Made by a program: the position numbers and the translations under genes. DNA of 64,000 nt, taken from Symsagittifera roscoffensis (lineage: Eukaryota; Xenacoelomorpha; Acoela; Convolutidae). The notes under the pieces were generated by a model. The model saw only the letters and a program-made list of their open reading frames with translations. It was not told where the DNA came from and searched no databases. Positions 1 to 10,700 of the stretch are shown piece after piece. Positions within the stretch are counted from its first letter, which is position 1, and every line of letters starts with the position of its first letter. The DNA lies in NCBI RefSeq assembly GCF_963678635.1, contig NC_087062.1, positions 56,371,970 through 56,435,969 on the forward strand. Direction: 5' to 3'.

Positions 1-275
1 CAATGAAGTGTAGGCATTAAAACATGTTCATCTACAAAACTACGTGTGTCGTTAGTGTCGTGAGGGGTATTTAAAGTATACTGTGGAAATGAAGGTAGGG
101 TGATTGCTAGGAAATCTTTCGTTTTGGTGTGATGTGGATGATTAATATATTCACGGGCTGTTCCTGGTTTGGTCGGGAATGGATGGTTTGGGAATTTTCT
201 TTTAAAAGTGCGATAAGCTCTATTAGTGCTATTTGATGATTCGGTGGATGTGGATGATTGTGCTAATGATGCAGT
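1..275. other. Element 1 sequence beyond the env tail
   Basis: No ORF, LTR end or polypurine tract can be placed with confidence. The LTR terminus seen at 15913 does not recur here, so the 3' LTR is outside the window. Confidence 0.4.
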
Positions 276-1036
276 TTAAGCTGAAGAGGGTGTAGGGGTA
301 GGTGGGTTTGAGGATTCTATTGTGGAAGAAATCTGATTTATAGTGAGGGTGTTAGGGTGTAATAGTTGTTGTTGTAGGGTGATAAAATTATCGAGTTCTT
401 GGGAGATTTGGGGAATATCTGGAGAATTGGATGATCGGTCTGAATGAAATGAAGAGTAGGTTGGGGTTACTTGTGAAGCATAAGAGGGGGTAGAAATGGA
501 CGGGAGTGGGTTATTTGGTGGGATTGGTTGAAAAAGGGGTTTTGAAAAAACTGAGGAGTTGGTTTGAAAATTATTGGATGGAGATGGTTCGGAGTCTGCA
601 AATTCATCAAGGGTTTCTATATTAGGGTTATTGAGTTGTGAAATGGAGTATAAAACTGAAATATCTGAATTAGTGTCTGAATTCATGCTTGATGTTATAT
701 TACTAGTTGGGAAATCGGGTGGCGGGAAAGCAAAAAGTGGAATTATTGTAATTGGAGTGTTGAGGTTGGTTGCATGGGAATTTGAGCGGTGTAGGGATCC
801 AAGTTGTCGGCTCATCGTGGGCTGAAAAAATTATTATTTTGAGACTGAAAAGCGGTGGTATGGGGTTGTTCGATAATTTGTTCATATGTATTTTCATCTT
901 GTGAATGATGTGTCATTATATGTTGTATGGGACTTTGCGATATGTTTGGTCTAAAACTTGGATTATGTGTTATTGCTAAGTTTCGGAAATTTCGTGGGAC
1001 TAAGGATAATGGATGGTTATGTGGTAGGGGTGGCAA
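276..1036 (-). pseudogene. PST-rich C-terminal tail or extra ORF downstream of env
   Basis: Two overlapping minus-strand frames (1036-812 and 815-276) encode Pro/Ser/Thr/Asn-rich sequence ending in PTPTPSSA. They lie after the env membrane segment and share the composition of the accessory ORF. They could be a long cytoplasmic tail of Env broken by frameshifts, or a separate small ORF. No domain is recognised. Confidence 0.4.
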
Positions 1037-1149
1037 CTGTGGTGCTGTAGGCGTTACTTCTATATTATTATGTTCTTCGTCGTACGTGTTCTGTCTTGTC
1101 GCTATTTTTGTGTTATATTCTTTTATTTGTGCGTCTAGAAGAATTTTGT

Positions 1150-3433
1150 TTATTGATGATGAAAAAATTCCAAAAATCCTGCAAATAGTATGCGTGCTAC
1201 ACTTGCTTGTCTATTTACTTGTGTGTGTATAGCGCATGTATTATAGATTCCTTTTAAAAGTGAAAAAAGAAATCCTATAAAGTTAAACATTGCGTATAAG
1301 ATAGTTAATTTTTCTAAGATGTAATATGGCCATCCTAGAAAATCGAGAATTTCATTTTTTAGTGTAACAAAGCTAAAAATATTTATAGGTGAAATATCTT
1401 GTGGTTTGTATTTTTCACCGTTTAGATATATATAGTCTTTAATGTCTGTAAAATATCCGCTATAATCTTGTGTATAGATATCTGCAAATCCTGCTGTTTC
1501 GGCAAGTTTGCGTAAGTTTTGGTCAATTGATTGTCTTTGTATAGTGTCCATTTGTGTTAATAATTCCTGGAATTGTTGTGTTCTAATGTGATGTTGGATA
1601 TCGGATTTTGAATATATTCCAATTGATTGTAAATCGATATTTGGGTTTCGAGCAATAGCTCAAATGCTTTCAGGTGAAAATTTTTTGAGTGATTGCATTA
1701 ATGTGGGGTATGGGGTAAGAAGATAATATTTATCTTCATTTGGGTTCAATTGTACTATATTGTGGCTATTTTCTGATCCACATGGGACTGCGGTATCCCA
1801 GAAATATGTTCGTCTTGAAAGTGTGTCAACAAAAGGTACTTTATTTTTATAAAAGATAGGGATTCTTTTATAGCATCTTTTATCTTCAAAAACATATAGT
1901 GGTGATAATGTTTTGGTACAAGTATAAAACCATAAAATGTTTCCTTCGTAGTCTAAAAAAATTGATCTATTTCCTGATAGTAAATATCCTGCGTAGGGTA
2001 TTTTTAATACTGCTAGTGCAAGTGATTGTAGGATTTGTGTTCGTTCTAATTCGCATAGTTGGTGAAGTGTTTCTAATTCAGAGAGTGACATTTCCTGAAA
2101 AATTCGGCTAATTGTGTAGTCTAATTTCATATCTAAGTGGATATCGTAGTGGATATTACCAAAATAAGAATTATTTATTAGTGATAGTTCTTGTAAACGT
2201 GTGCTTCTAGTGTCATGTGGCTTTAGATGTCCACCAGGTTGACCATTAATTTTTTGAAAGTTAATTGGTATATATGATGTTCCTTCGTTTATAGGATGAC
2301 CTGTGGCATAAGGGTCAATTTTTATTTTTCCAGTGGTCATGTCGAAACCTTTTTCGTATTCTACTAATATTTCAGAATATTGTGTTTTGTGAAGTGGATT
2401 TCTGTAGTTGCATGCGAGTTCTGTTTCTTGATATATTTGAAAACGTGTTAATTTATTTTCTATATTATGGATGTTTCGAAAATCAATACTTTGTTTTCGT
2501 GATGGATTTACTTGTTCATATGGAATTGATTGTATAAAATATTTTTTGTGAAATTTTATCATTCGAGCGTGTATTTTTGCTACTTGAAATGTTGTACATG
2601 TATCTTCGGGAAACCAAACAGTATCTTGTTGCTTGTGTTCGTGTTGTAGGGTCACAATAACCTTGATCGTTTTTACAAGGTAGTCTAATTCCTTGATAGA
2701 TCATTGTGTTGTCAGATAAATCTCGTGTGAGTTGTATTTTTTCTAGTTGTATTTTCCAATCGAAAAACATTATTTCTTGATATCCTTTATTTTTTGTGTC
2801 TGCTTTGCAGTTTGATGGATTATTTATACCAATGTGTGGTATCCAGTGCTTATCGTGTATGTCATAAGTTAATCTTCCGTGTGCGCCGTTGTATGGGTAT
2901 TTTTCATCTAGTTTAATGTGTCCTTGATATCTTTCAAGTTCTGCTTGATGTACAGAATCGGCAAAGACTTGAAATTATACTATTTTTCTGTCAGTGTTTT
3001 TATTTCTTGTGATGTTTAGTCTTAGTAGCTTGTTTTTACAATCATCGGGATTGAGATGTAGAAGTCGTTCTATATTACTTTGGTAGAATGATTCATGGTC
3101 AAGTCGGTTTTTATTTCCGTTTGAAAATTGTGAACAATGTACTTTCTTTTCGGAAAATGTTGCTGTAAATTTATATCCTATGACTGTTGTTGCTCGGGCT
3201 TTTGAATAGAGTGTCGCTATTACATTTGTAGTTTCTATAGCTTGTGGTTCTGTTTCGCATTGTGATACTTGATTTATTGCATATTTGTGTAGTGTTTTTT
3301 GTTCATTTTCTTCACAATCGTAATGTGTTACTAATAAGTCTTGGGGTCCTGTGCGGGGAGAAGGATTTATGTTCTGATCGGAGATTATTAGAAAAAAGAG
3401 TTGGAGAAAAATCAATATTTTTAGAATATACAT
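1150..3433 (-). pseudogene. env: Env-like glycoprotein gene of element 1, disrupted
   Basis: The start at 3433 gives a hydrophobic signal peptide (about 18 residues) and then a Cys-containing ectodomain with potential N-glycosylation sites. In-frame stops are at 2975-2977 and 1660-1662. A frameshift near 2650 separates the 3433-2516 frame from the 2655-1150 frame. The last part has a long hydrophobic segment at about 1330-1235 that fits a transmembrane anchor. Position after pol, signal peptide, ectodomain of about 700 residues and C-terminal anchor make it an envelope-type protein. I cannot assign it to a named viral glycoprotein family from the sequence alone. The breaks mean this copy makes no functional protein. 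Confidence 0.7.
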
Positions 3434-4750
3434 GTGTATGATAATCCTGAGTACGGGTTATAAAATGTAATGTAGCCAATTGTCTTTTTGGTGTATCTGT
3501 CGTATTTATATATTACTTCAGTTGTTATAAATGGTGGTGGTAGCGATTGAGCTGTTATATTTGGTGGGTTTAATGGGTAAGGATGTTGAGCAATGTTGTT
3601 TAGTTTAACCGTGATTTCAAATTTTAATTGTAGACTATTTTGGAGTATTTGGATGTTATGGTCACGAATGTCTTCGTGGATATCTTGTCTATATTGTAAT
3701 CTATTAAGTGCCCAGTTGTGGAGTCGGTTACTTTCTGGGTGTTGTCCAAATGATGGTGGGGGTGCTGTGAATGTATTCCAGTCTAATCTTAAAGGGATAT
3801 TTGTTGATGATTGTTCTCGATATCTAGCGTCGAGGTTATTTGGGAAATTTAAAGGAAAAGGCGTCGGTGAAATCTGGCTTATTGATGGTGTTGATGGTAG
3901 TGATAATGTTTCTGGTAGTGATGATGATGTTGTTGTATCTGTAGAAATATCTATTGGATCATTTATTAAATTTGGTTCACCTTGTGTGAATGATTGTGCT
4001 GTCCAATATGGTAGTCGTGATGTTTGGTTTGGGGGGTTAAAGGGATTTTCACGTATTTGTTCAGATGTTGGTGTTGAACCTAAGTAATCTGAGGGTAGAC
4101 TTGAGGTGCTACGTTGTGAAAGAATTGTAGGGGTTTCCGGTAATATGCTAATTGGGTTTTCCGGAGTACTTGGTGATGGGGATTGGGGTATATCAAAAAG
4201 AACTCGGGGGGTTTGAACGTTTCTATTTCGTCGTGGATGTATAATTTGTCTATTTATTTCAACTGTATTTTAGTTTTGACTAATATTTCGTATTCTACTT
4301 AATTCTTGTGGTAGTATTGGGTACAAGTTATATGTTGGTTCACTTAGAGGTGCCTGTCGCTGAACTGGTTCTAGTGGTTCAGATAAGTGAGCGTGTCGTT
4401 CTTCAAAAGTATATGAGTTATCTTGGAAAAAAATTCGTGTAGATGTTTGGGGGTTTTGGGTAGTTGTAGGTGGTGTCGGGTTTTCTTGGGATGTTGTCGG
4501 TGAAGACTGACTGTGTGATTGTTGGTTAGCAATTTTTGAGGGTTTTTTAATTGATTTCTTTTTAGTGAAAAAATTTATGTTTATTGTAGTATTCTTCTAG
4601 AAAAAGAATTAAAAGGATTGTTGCTAAGGCGAATGTTATGACTGCCTTTTTTATACATTTGCATATTGTCAATATGAGGGATGATAAAAATGTTATAAAA
4701 ATTACAAATAGTAAAAAAATATCTGTTCTACTAAAAATGGTTCGTATCAT
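3421..4750 (-). pseudogene. Accessory membrane-anchored, Pro/Ser/Thr-rich ORF between pol and env
   Basis: 4750-4562 starts with ATG and encodes a short basic N-terminus followed by two hydrophobic stretches (FLLFVIFITFLSSLILTI and AVITFALATILLILFL). Near 4565 a frameshift leads into a frame that stays open to a TAA at 3421-3423, with one in-frame stop at 4270-4272. The soluble part (about 380 codons) is rich in Pro, Ser, Thr and Gln. Its last 110 residues are more ordered, including a predicted helical stretch (DIHEDIRDHNIQILQ). The stop codon overlaps the env ATG region by 13 bases, as in compact retroviral genomes. A type II or hairpin membrane protein is plausible. I recognise no family. 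It lacks an ATG near the start of the long frame, so an ATG-based scan would miss it. Confidence 0.6.
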
Positions 4751-5689
4751 TTAAATAAATTTTTGGTTTTCGTACCTGTGAATATGGTCAATGGCTTGTG
4801 AAAGTTGGAGATATGTTTCAAAATGGAATAGAACATTTAAAAAATTTTGCAAAAAATGATTAAGATTATTACAAAAGCTTCAAAGGTATCAAAAAGAAAT
4901 ATGAATAAAAGTTTAAACATTGTTAAAAAGTTTATGAAAATGTTGAAAATTATGTTGACTGATCGAGAGAAGAGCATTTGAGAAATGGCTTCTATATCGA
5001 ATATTTTTTGTTGTTTGGGGCAATTTTCAAGTGTGGTCGAATTATTTATTGGTTTTTTGACAAGTGGGTTGAGTTTTGTGAAAAATTGTTGGGGGCGAAT
5101 TTTAGTTCGGGAGGTCTTCTTTTACTTTATTTTTATTTGTCAGGTTATCTGGGGTATTTTTGAGATTTTTGTACTTTAGGCTAATTTAATATGGTCGTTC
5201 TTTTACTTTAGGCTAATTTAACATTTTTGTTTGGGGGGTTTTTGAAGTCTGAGTTGGGAAAATATTGTTGATCTTTGCGTTATTAGATAAAGGAGGGTTA
5301 TGATATTATGGTGGTATTTAATTTAGTTGTCAAGTTTGAGTGGTTTGCTTATTTTTGACCCGGAGGTTGTAAAGTTATAGTTATAGATATGCCTGGAGGT
5401 TAATATTTTCGTCTAATTGGTTTGTGTTAGAGTTATAGAAGGTGACGGATTGAATGAATCCTATTGGCTAATTTTGAACTAGAATCGCTGCGTGTTTGTC
5501 AGCATATTATTTTGAAAAATGAAATTTCAAAATGTTTCAGAGGTGCAAAGATTATTAATTTTTAAAATTAAAGCTGTTTTTGAAATTCAACTTTCTTTAA
5601 TATTTTAGATTGTGGAATGAATGTTTTGTAGTTTTTGCGTGGTTGATTTCGAAGTCGTGATGACTCTCTATGTTCTCATTTCTCGACTT
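4751..5689 (-). other. Spacer between integrase and the accessory ORF of element 1
   Basis: No convincing coding frame on either strand. An ACTTTAGGCTAATTTAA block occurs twice (5173-5189 and 5209-5225). On the element's strand this stretch could hold the splice acceptor for subgenomic RNA of the downstream genes, but no specific site can be assigned. Confidence 0.4.
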
Positions 5690-7303
5690 GGTCTTGGGGT
5701 ATAATTTTTTCTATCATTCTTCTATTTTTTCTTTCTTTTTGAGGTATATTTTGATCTAGCTTTTTTGTATTGTTTTTGGTTGTAGTTGACTTTTTATTTT
5801 GTTTTTCAAGGTGAATGTCATTTTGTTCATTTATTTCATTTTCCGTATGGAGGTGATTTTGAATAACTTTTAAACCTGTGAAAGAATATAATTGAGTTAG
5901 TTCACGTAGTGCGTATTCTTTTGGGTAATAAGGTAAGAGATTTTTTCTATGTTGAAAAAATTCTTTTTCGTCTGAATCGGTAATTTTATATGTTACGTCA
6001 GTGGGTTTGGCAGTTATTTGGTATGGTCCTTTACGAAGGGGTTGTAATTTTTTAGAAATTCCTTTTTGTGTATTAAAATTTGGTATTAAGACAAATGTTC
6101 CAATTTTAATTCGGAGGCTGGTGTAAAGCGTGAATTTATTTGTTCGTTAATGTTTTGTCTTTGTAACAATTTTTTTGTTTTTTTTTGGTAAATTTCGTTG
6201 TGTTTTTTATCTCTATTTAAAATCCATTTGGTGTGTGTACCGGAGGCTAATTTAAGGATTTGTTGGTGATGAAAATGATCTTCATCATGTGTGTGTAAAG
6301 GTAGGTTATAACAAATTGAGTCTTTATTCGGTTGACAATGACCTTGTGCATTTTTATGAGAGTTTGCTGTAAACATAATTGGTTTACGTGGCTTTTGATT
6401 AAAAACCATTTCATATGGTGACATTCCCAGATTTGTCATGATTTGTGAATTATATGCTAAGGGAAATAATTTTACATCTGCTGACCATTCGGTGTATCTT
6501 GTATCATTTCCATTTATGATACACCTAAGATATTCTTGTAGTGAACGGTTCATACCTTCGACTAAACCGTTTGTCCAAGGTGCATGAGATGTACGCGGTT
6601 TGTGCTTAATGTTATATAAATGACATAGTGTGATGATTTCATTATTTATGAATTCTGTGCCGTTGTCTGTAACTAAAATTTTGGGTAATCCGAACTTGGC
6701 TATCCAGTGTTCATAAAGTGTTGTGTAAGCGTAATAAGCGTTACAATGTGGTACTGGGTTAAGTGCTACATAATGTGTAAATGCGTCAACAATTACCATA
6801 ATGTAGGAGTTTCCTTCAGATTATAGTGAGATTGGTCCTTTTGTATCGAATGAAATACGATGGTTAAAATATAGACTTTGTCCTTTAAAATCTTGTTTTT
6901 GTGCTATTTGTTTTTGATTTGGATAAGGTTTATTTATCTGACATACTATACAATCATTGCATAGTACTTTTGTCCAAATTGTTGCATTTGGGAAATAAAA
7001 ATTTTGTATGAAATTTGAATATGTTTTCTCTGATCCAGAGTGTCCTTTAATGTTTTGTGTATGTGAAATGTTAAAAGCTATGAGGATCATACTTAAAGGG
7101 AGACAGGGAACTGTAGATTCATTTAATTGATATTCTAGAAGGTCTGTGTTTTCATTAATTGTTGTATTATTAAATTTTCGAAAATCTCGGAGGAGTGTTT
7201 TATTTCCTAAAATTGTGGTATCTACTTTTACGGGCTTAGTTTTGTATTTGTGCCATGATTTTAGTTGTCTAATTACTGGATCAAGATTTTGATATTGTTT
7301 CAA
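5690..7303 (-). pseudogene. pol: Integrase of element 1 (zinc-binding, DDE core, GPY module), disrupted
   Basis: 7303-6821 encodes the HHCC zinc-binding region (HTQNIKGHSG ... CNDCIVC) and the first catalytic Asp (FDTKGP). One in-frame TAA at 6821-6823 interrupts it. The same frame resumes and from 6799 gives the rest of the core, with VTDNGTEF (second Asp) and NGLVEGMNRSL (Glu), so the DDE triad is present. Near 6105 a frameshift moves the C-terminus to another frame, where a GPY-type module (RKGPYQI, about 6025) and a long charged tail down to about 5690 can be read. GPY modules are typical of Ty3/gypsy and gammaretroviral integrases. Confidence 0.85.
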
Positions 7304-7730
7304 GGTATTAATTGTAATTTTATCTGTTGGAGGGAGAAAAATGTTTCCAATTTCTAATTTAGATAAAGGAATTGTGTCAAGTGGGTCATGGAGGTCAAAA
7401 ATTTGATTTATTGTGTATTTTGAATCATTTGTTTGTGGTCATGATAAATTTATTTTATCAGTTAAATTTTCTTTTTCAATTAACGGAAAAAGGCCTTTTT
7501 TATGCGAGTGTTGTTTTACTCGTTTTTGTTGGGTGTTATTTTTTATCCATTGTGAGTATGGAATCGGGTTGAAAGTATGGGTTGAAGTTGAGGGGTGGAA
7601 GTAGATCCCCTTCGTAGTGGTTATCTTGGCAATCTAAGTAAAGTGGGAAGTGTTGTAGGTTATTTATCTGTGATTGTTCAAGGTCAGTTTTTTCTGCATT
7701 TTTTCATTCTAATCGGGGTGATGTTTCGTT
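7304..7730 (-). pseudogene. Decayed RNase H-integrase linker of element 1
   Basis: The minus strand still reads as protein-like stretches, for example around 7560-7680 with a Pro/Asn-rich segment, but several stop codons and at least one frame change interrupt it. It joins the intact RT/RNase H frame to the integrase zinc-binding frame that opens at 7303. Confidence 0.5.
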
Positions 7731-10700
7731 TTATGCCAAGTAAAATTTTACATTTTTGGGTATTTCAACTGTAGTTTTTCGTGTAAGTAATTCAGGTGGT
7801 GTATTTCGACTTAATGTATCTGGTAATGCAAGATTTTTTCCTGCTGTCCAGACTATATGTAAGTTTGGAAATTTCATTAGAATTAATTGAAATCTATAAA
7901 CTCGGTGATTTGGATTTGACTTCTGTGTAAAGAGAAAAATGATTGGTTTATGATCTGTGAATAGAACTGTTGGATGTTTTGATCCAAGTATCAGAAATTC
8001 ATATTCTGTAAGTGTATAAATTATAGCTGTACATTCTCTCATTAAAGTTGAGAGTCGTAGCTCTGCTTGAGTGAATAATCGAGAATTTGCTGATATAAGG
8101 TTTATTTTATTTGCACCATTGTGTGATTGTAATAATGCTGCGCCGATGCCAAAATTTGAAGCATCGCACATTGCATAGAATGGTTGATTTGGATCTGGAA
8201 TTGTGTTTGAAATTTGTTCAGTTAGAAGTTTTTTGGTTTCTTCAAATCGTGTTTGATGTTCAGTATTCCATTCAAAATTATTTTGTTGTCTGAGGATATT
8301 ATAGAATGGTCTTAAAAATAATTGCATTTTATAAACGTATTTGCTTAAGAAATTTAACATTCCAGGGAATTCTTGGATTTTCTTTTTGTTTGTTGGTGGT
8401 TGAAGTTTTTGAATAGCATCAATGCGTGATTTTAATGGAGTGATTGTCTTTCTTTCTATATTATGTCCTAAAAATTTAACTCGTGTTAAAAAGAAGTGTG
8501 ATTTATCGGGGGCGTCCTTCAGATTTTCATTCTGAAGTATTTTATGATAGTGTTCTAAAACTGTAAACATTCCTTCTTTTGTCTGTGATTGCATTAAAAC
8601 ATCGTCTAAATAGGTGATTGCGTTTTTCTTAAGTATAAGTGGTCTAAAAATTTTGCTCATAAAAGCTGAAAATGCTGCTGGTCCTATGGATATTCCATAG
8701 AATAGGCGGTTGAATTCATATTGTTGATTTCCAATAACAAATTGTGTTAAACGTCGTGATTGTTCATCTAGTGGCATTTGATTGTATGCACTATTCATAT
8801 CTGCGGTTGTAAAGTATTTTCCGTTTATTTTTGTTGAAATAACTTGTATTGGTTCAATAGGCCAATTGCATTTTGATTCGTCTATTAGTGAATTGAGATA
8901 TCTAGCGTCTAAAACTATTTTTAATGATTCCCCTTTTGCTAGGATGATAACAGGGTTAATAAATGTGTTACCTTTTGGTTGTTTTTCTTTGTTTACCGGT
9001 GAGATAATTTTGTATTGCTCTAAAATATCGAGTAATCTATTTACTTTGTCTTGTAATTGAATTGGTACTTTACTAGCTCTTTGTTTTTTGAAAACTGCGT
9101 CAGGGTTTAACGGGAGATGTAGTGATGAACTGATTTTTCCAACATCAAATTGTGATGTTGCATAGACTGATGAATATTTTATTAGCTGTTTAGCTAACTT
9201 ATCAAATTCGTCTTGTGTTATTTGTGAATGTTGGAAGTTAAACATTGTTAAAAACTTCTGTTGATCTTCTGTATAGTTGGTTATGTTGAATGTAGGTTTG
9301 AAATATGGGGTTTTTGTGAAACAATCTGTATTTCTTTTTTCATTACTTATTATATTATTTATGGATAGTTCTTCGTTAAGAATTGTGGATTGACAAATAT
9401 CTAATAATTGGAGTATATTATTTACGCGGTATGCTTTTTCATGTATGGGTGATATTGTAGCATTTGTTTCGCAATATCCTAAAAGTCCTAAGGGTAATGT
9501 TACTTGGTACGGTGTGTTGTTATATACATGTAGCGAAATGATGTCTGAATTCGTATTTTTCAAATATTTTATAGATGAAATCGTGATTTTGAAAAACTTA
9601 TGGATAGGTTTGAATTCAAAGTCTGACATAAAGAGTTGTTGTTTATTTTGATTTTTATCATATTGATGAATTTGTTTTATTGAAAAGTTATATATATTTC
9701 CTGATAGTGGTTTCAGGTGTTTCCGTTGTTGGTTGTAAATTGGATAAAATTTTGAAAAGAATGGTGGTTGTTTATTTAATCTTTGAAAAAATGTTAGAGC
9801 TGTATTTTTTGTTTTTGTATACTTATCTTTGATTAGTATTTTACTATTCAAGATGTTGATTGTTGGTATATATTTCGAGATAAATGGTATGCCAATGATA
9901 TTGTGTTTAATATCTGTGATATGAAATATTTGTTTAAATGGCTTGTTTAGAATTTTATTTTGCTCCATTGTTCTTGTGGGGAGAAGGAATAATTGAACTT
10001 TTCCATAATTTACTAATGTTGATCCTTGTGATGTTGCTAGTTTACTAGAGGTTGCAAGAGGCGTTAATTTTTGGTGTAAGGTTTTGATTTCATTCCATGT
10101 GGGAATGTTAATTATGTTTGATTCTGCTCCTGAATCAATTAAAAAATCAATTTCAAGATCTGGTGGTTGAAATTCTTTGTTTCTTGGACTTTCTAAAAGA
10201 AATGATATTGTCCAAATTTTTTCTTTGGGTTGTTCTTTTTGTAAATTTTGGTAAATGTGATTTGCATTTAAGCATTTTGTTTTGTCATTTTCATTGGGTT
10301 TATTTACGGTGTTGATTTTGTTTACTTCTTGTGCAGTTTGTGTAGTATTGATGGGTTCAATATAAAAATAGTGAAGAAGTTCCAATTGATTTTCATATAT
10401 ATGTGATGTAAAAGGTTGTTCATATATAATAGGTTCGTAGTCATTTTCGACTGCTATCATATTTATGGAGATAGTGTTTTCTGTATCACTTTCTGTGTCT
10501 GATAATCCACAGTTTATTTGATTTAGTTGTAGTTCGTTATTTCCTGTGTCATCAATACCTGGGGGGTCTGATGTTGTTTCTTCATTTGATTGTACTTGAT
10601 TAATATGTCTTTGATGTTTGGGTGTACTACTTCTGTAGCGATGTTTAGAATTATTATAATGGTTTATATTTCTATGTGGTGATTGCGAATAATTTCTATA

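Noticed and set aside
3593..4087. 164-codon plus-strand frame
   Set aside because: It is the antisense shadow of the accessory ORF on the minus strand, whose Pro/Ser/Thr-rich reading continues well beyond it and fits the element's gene order.
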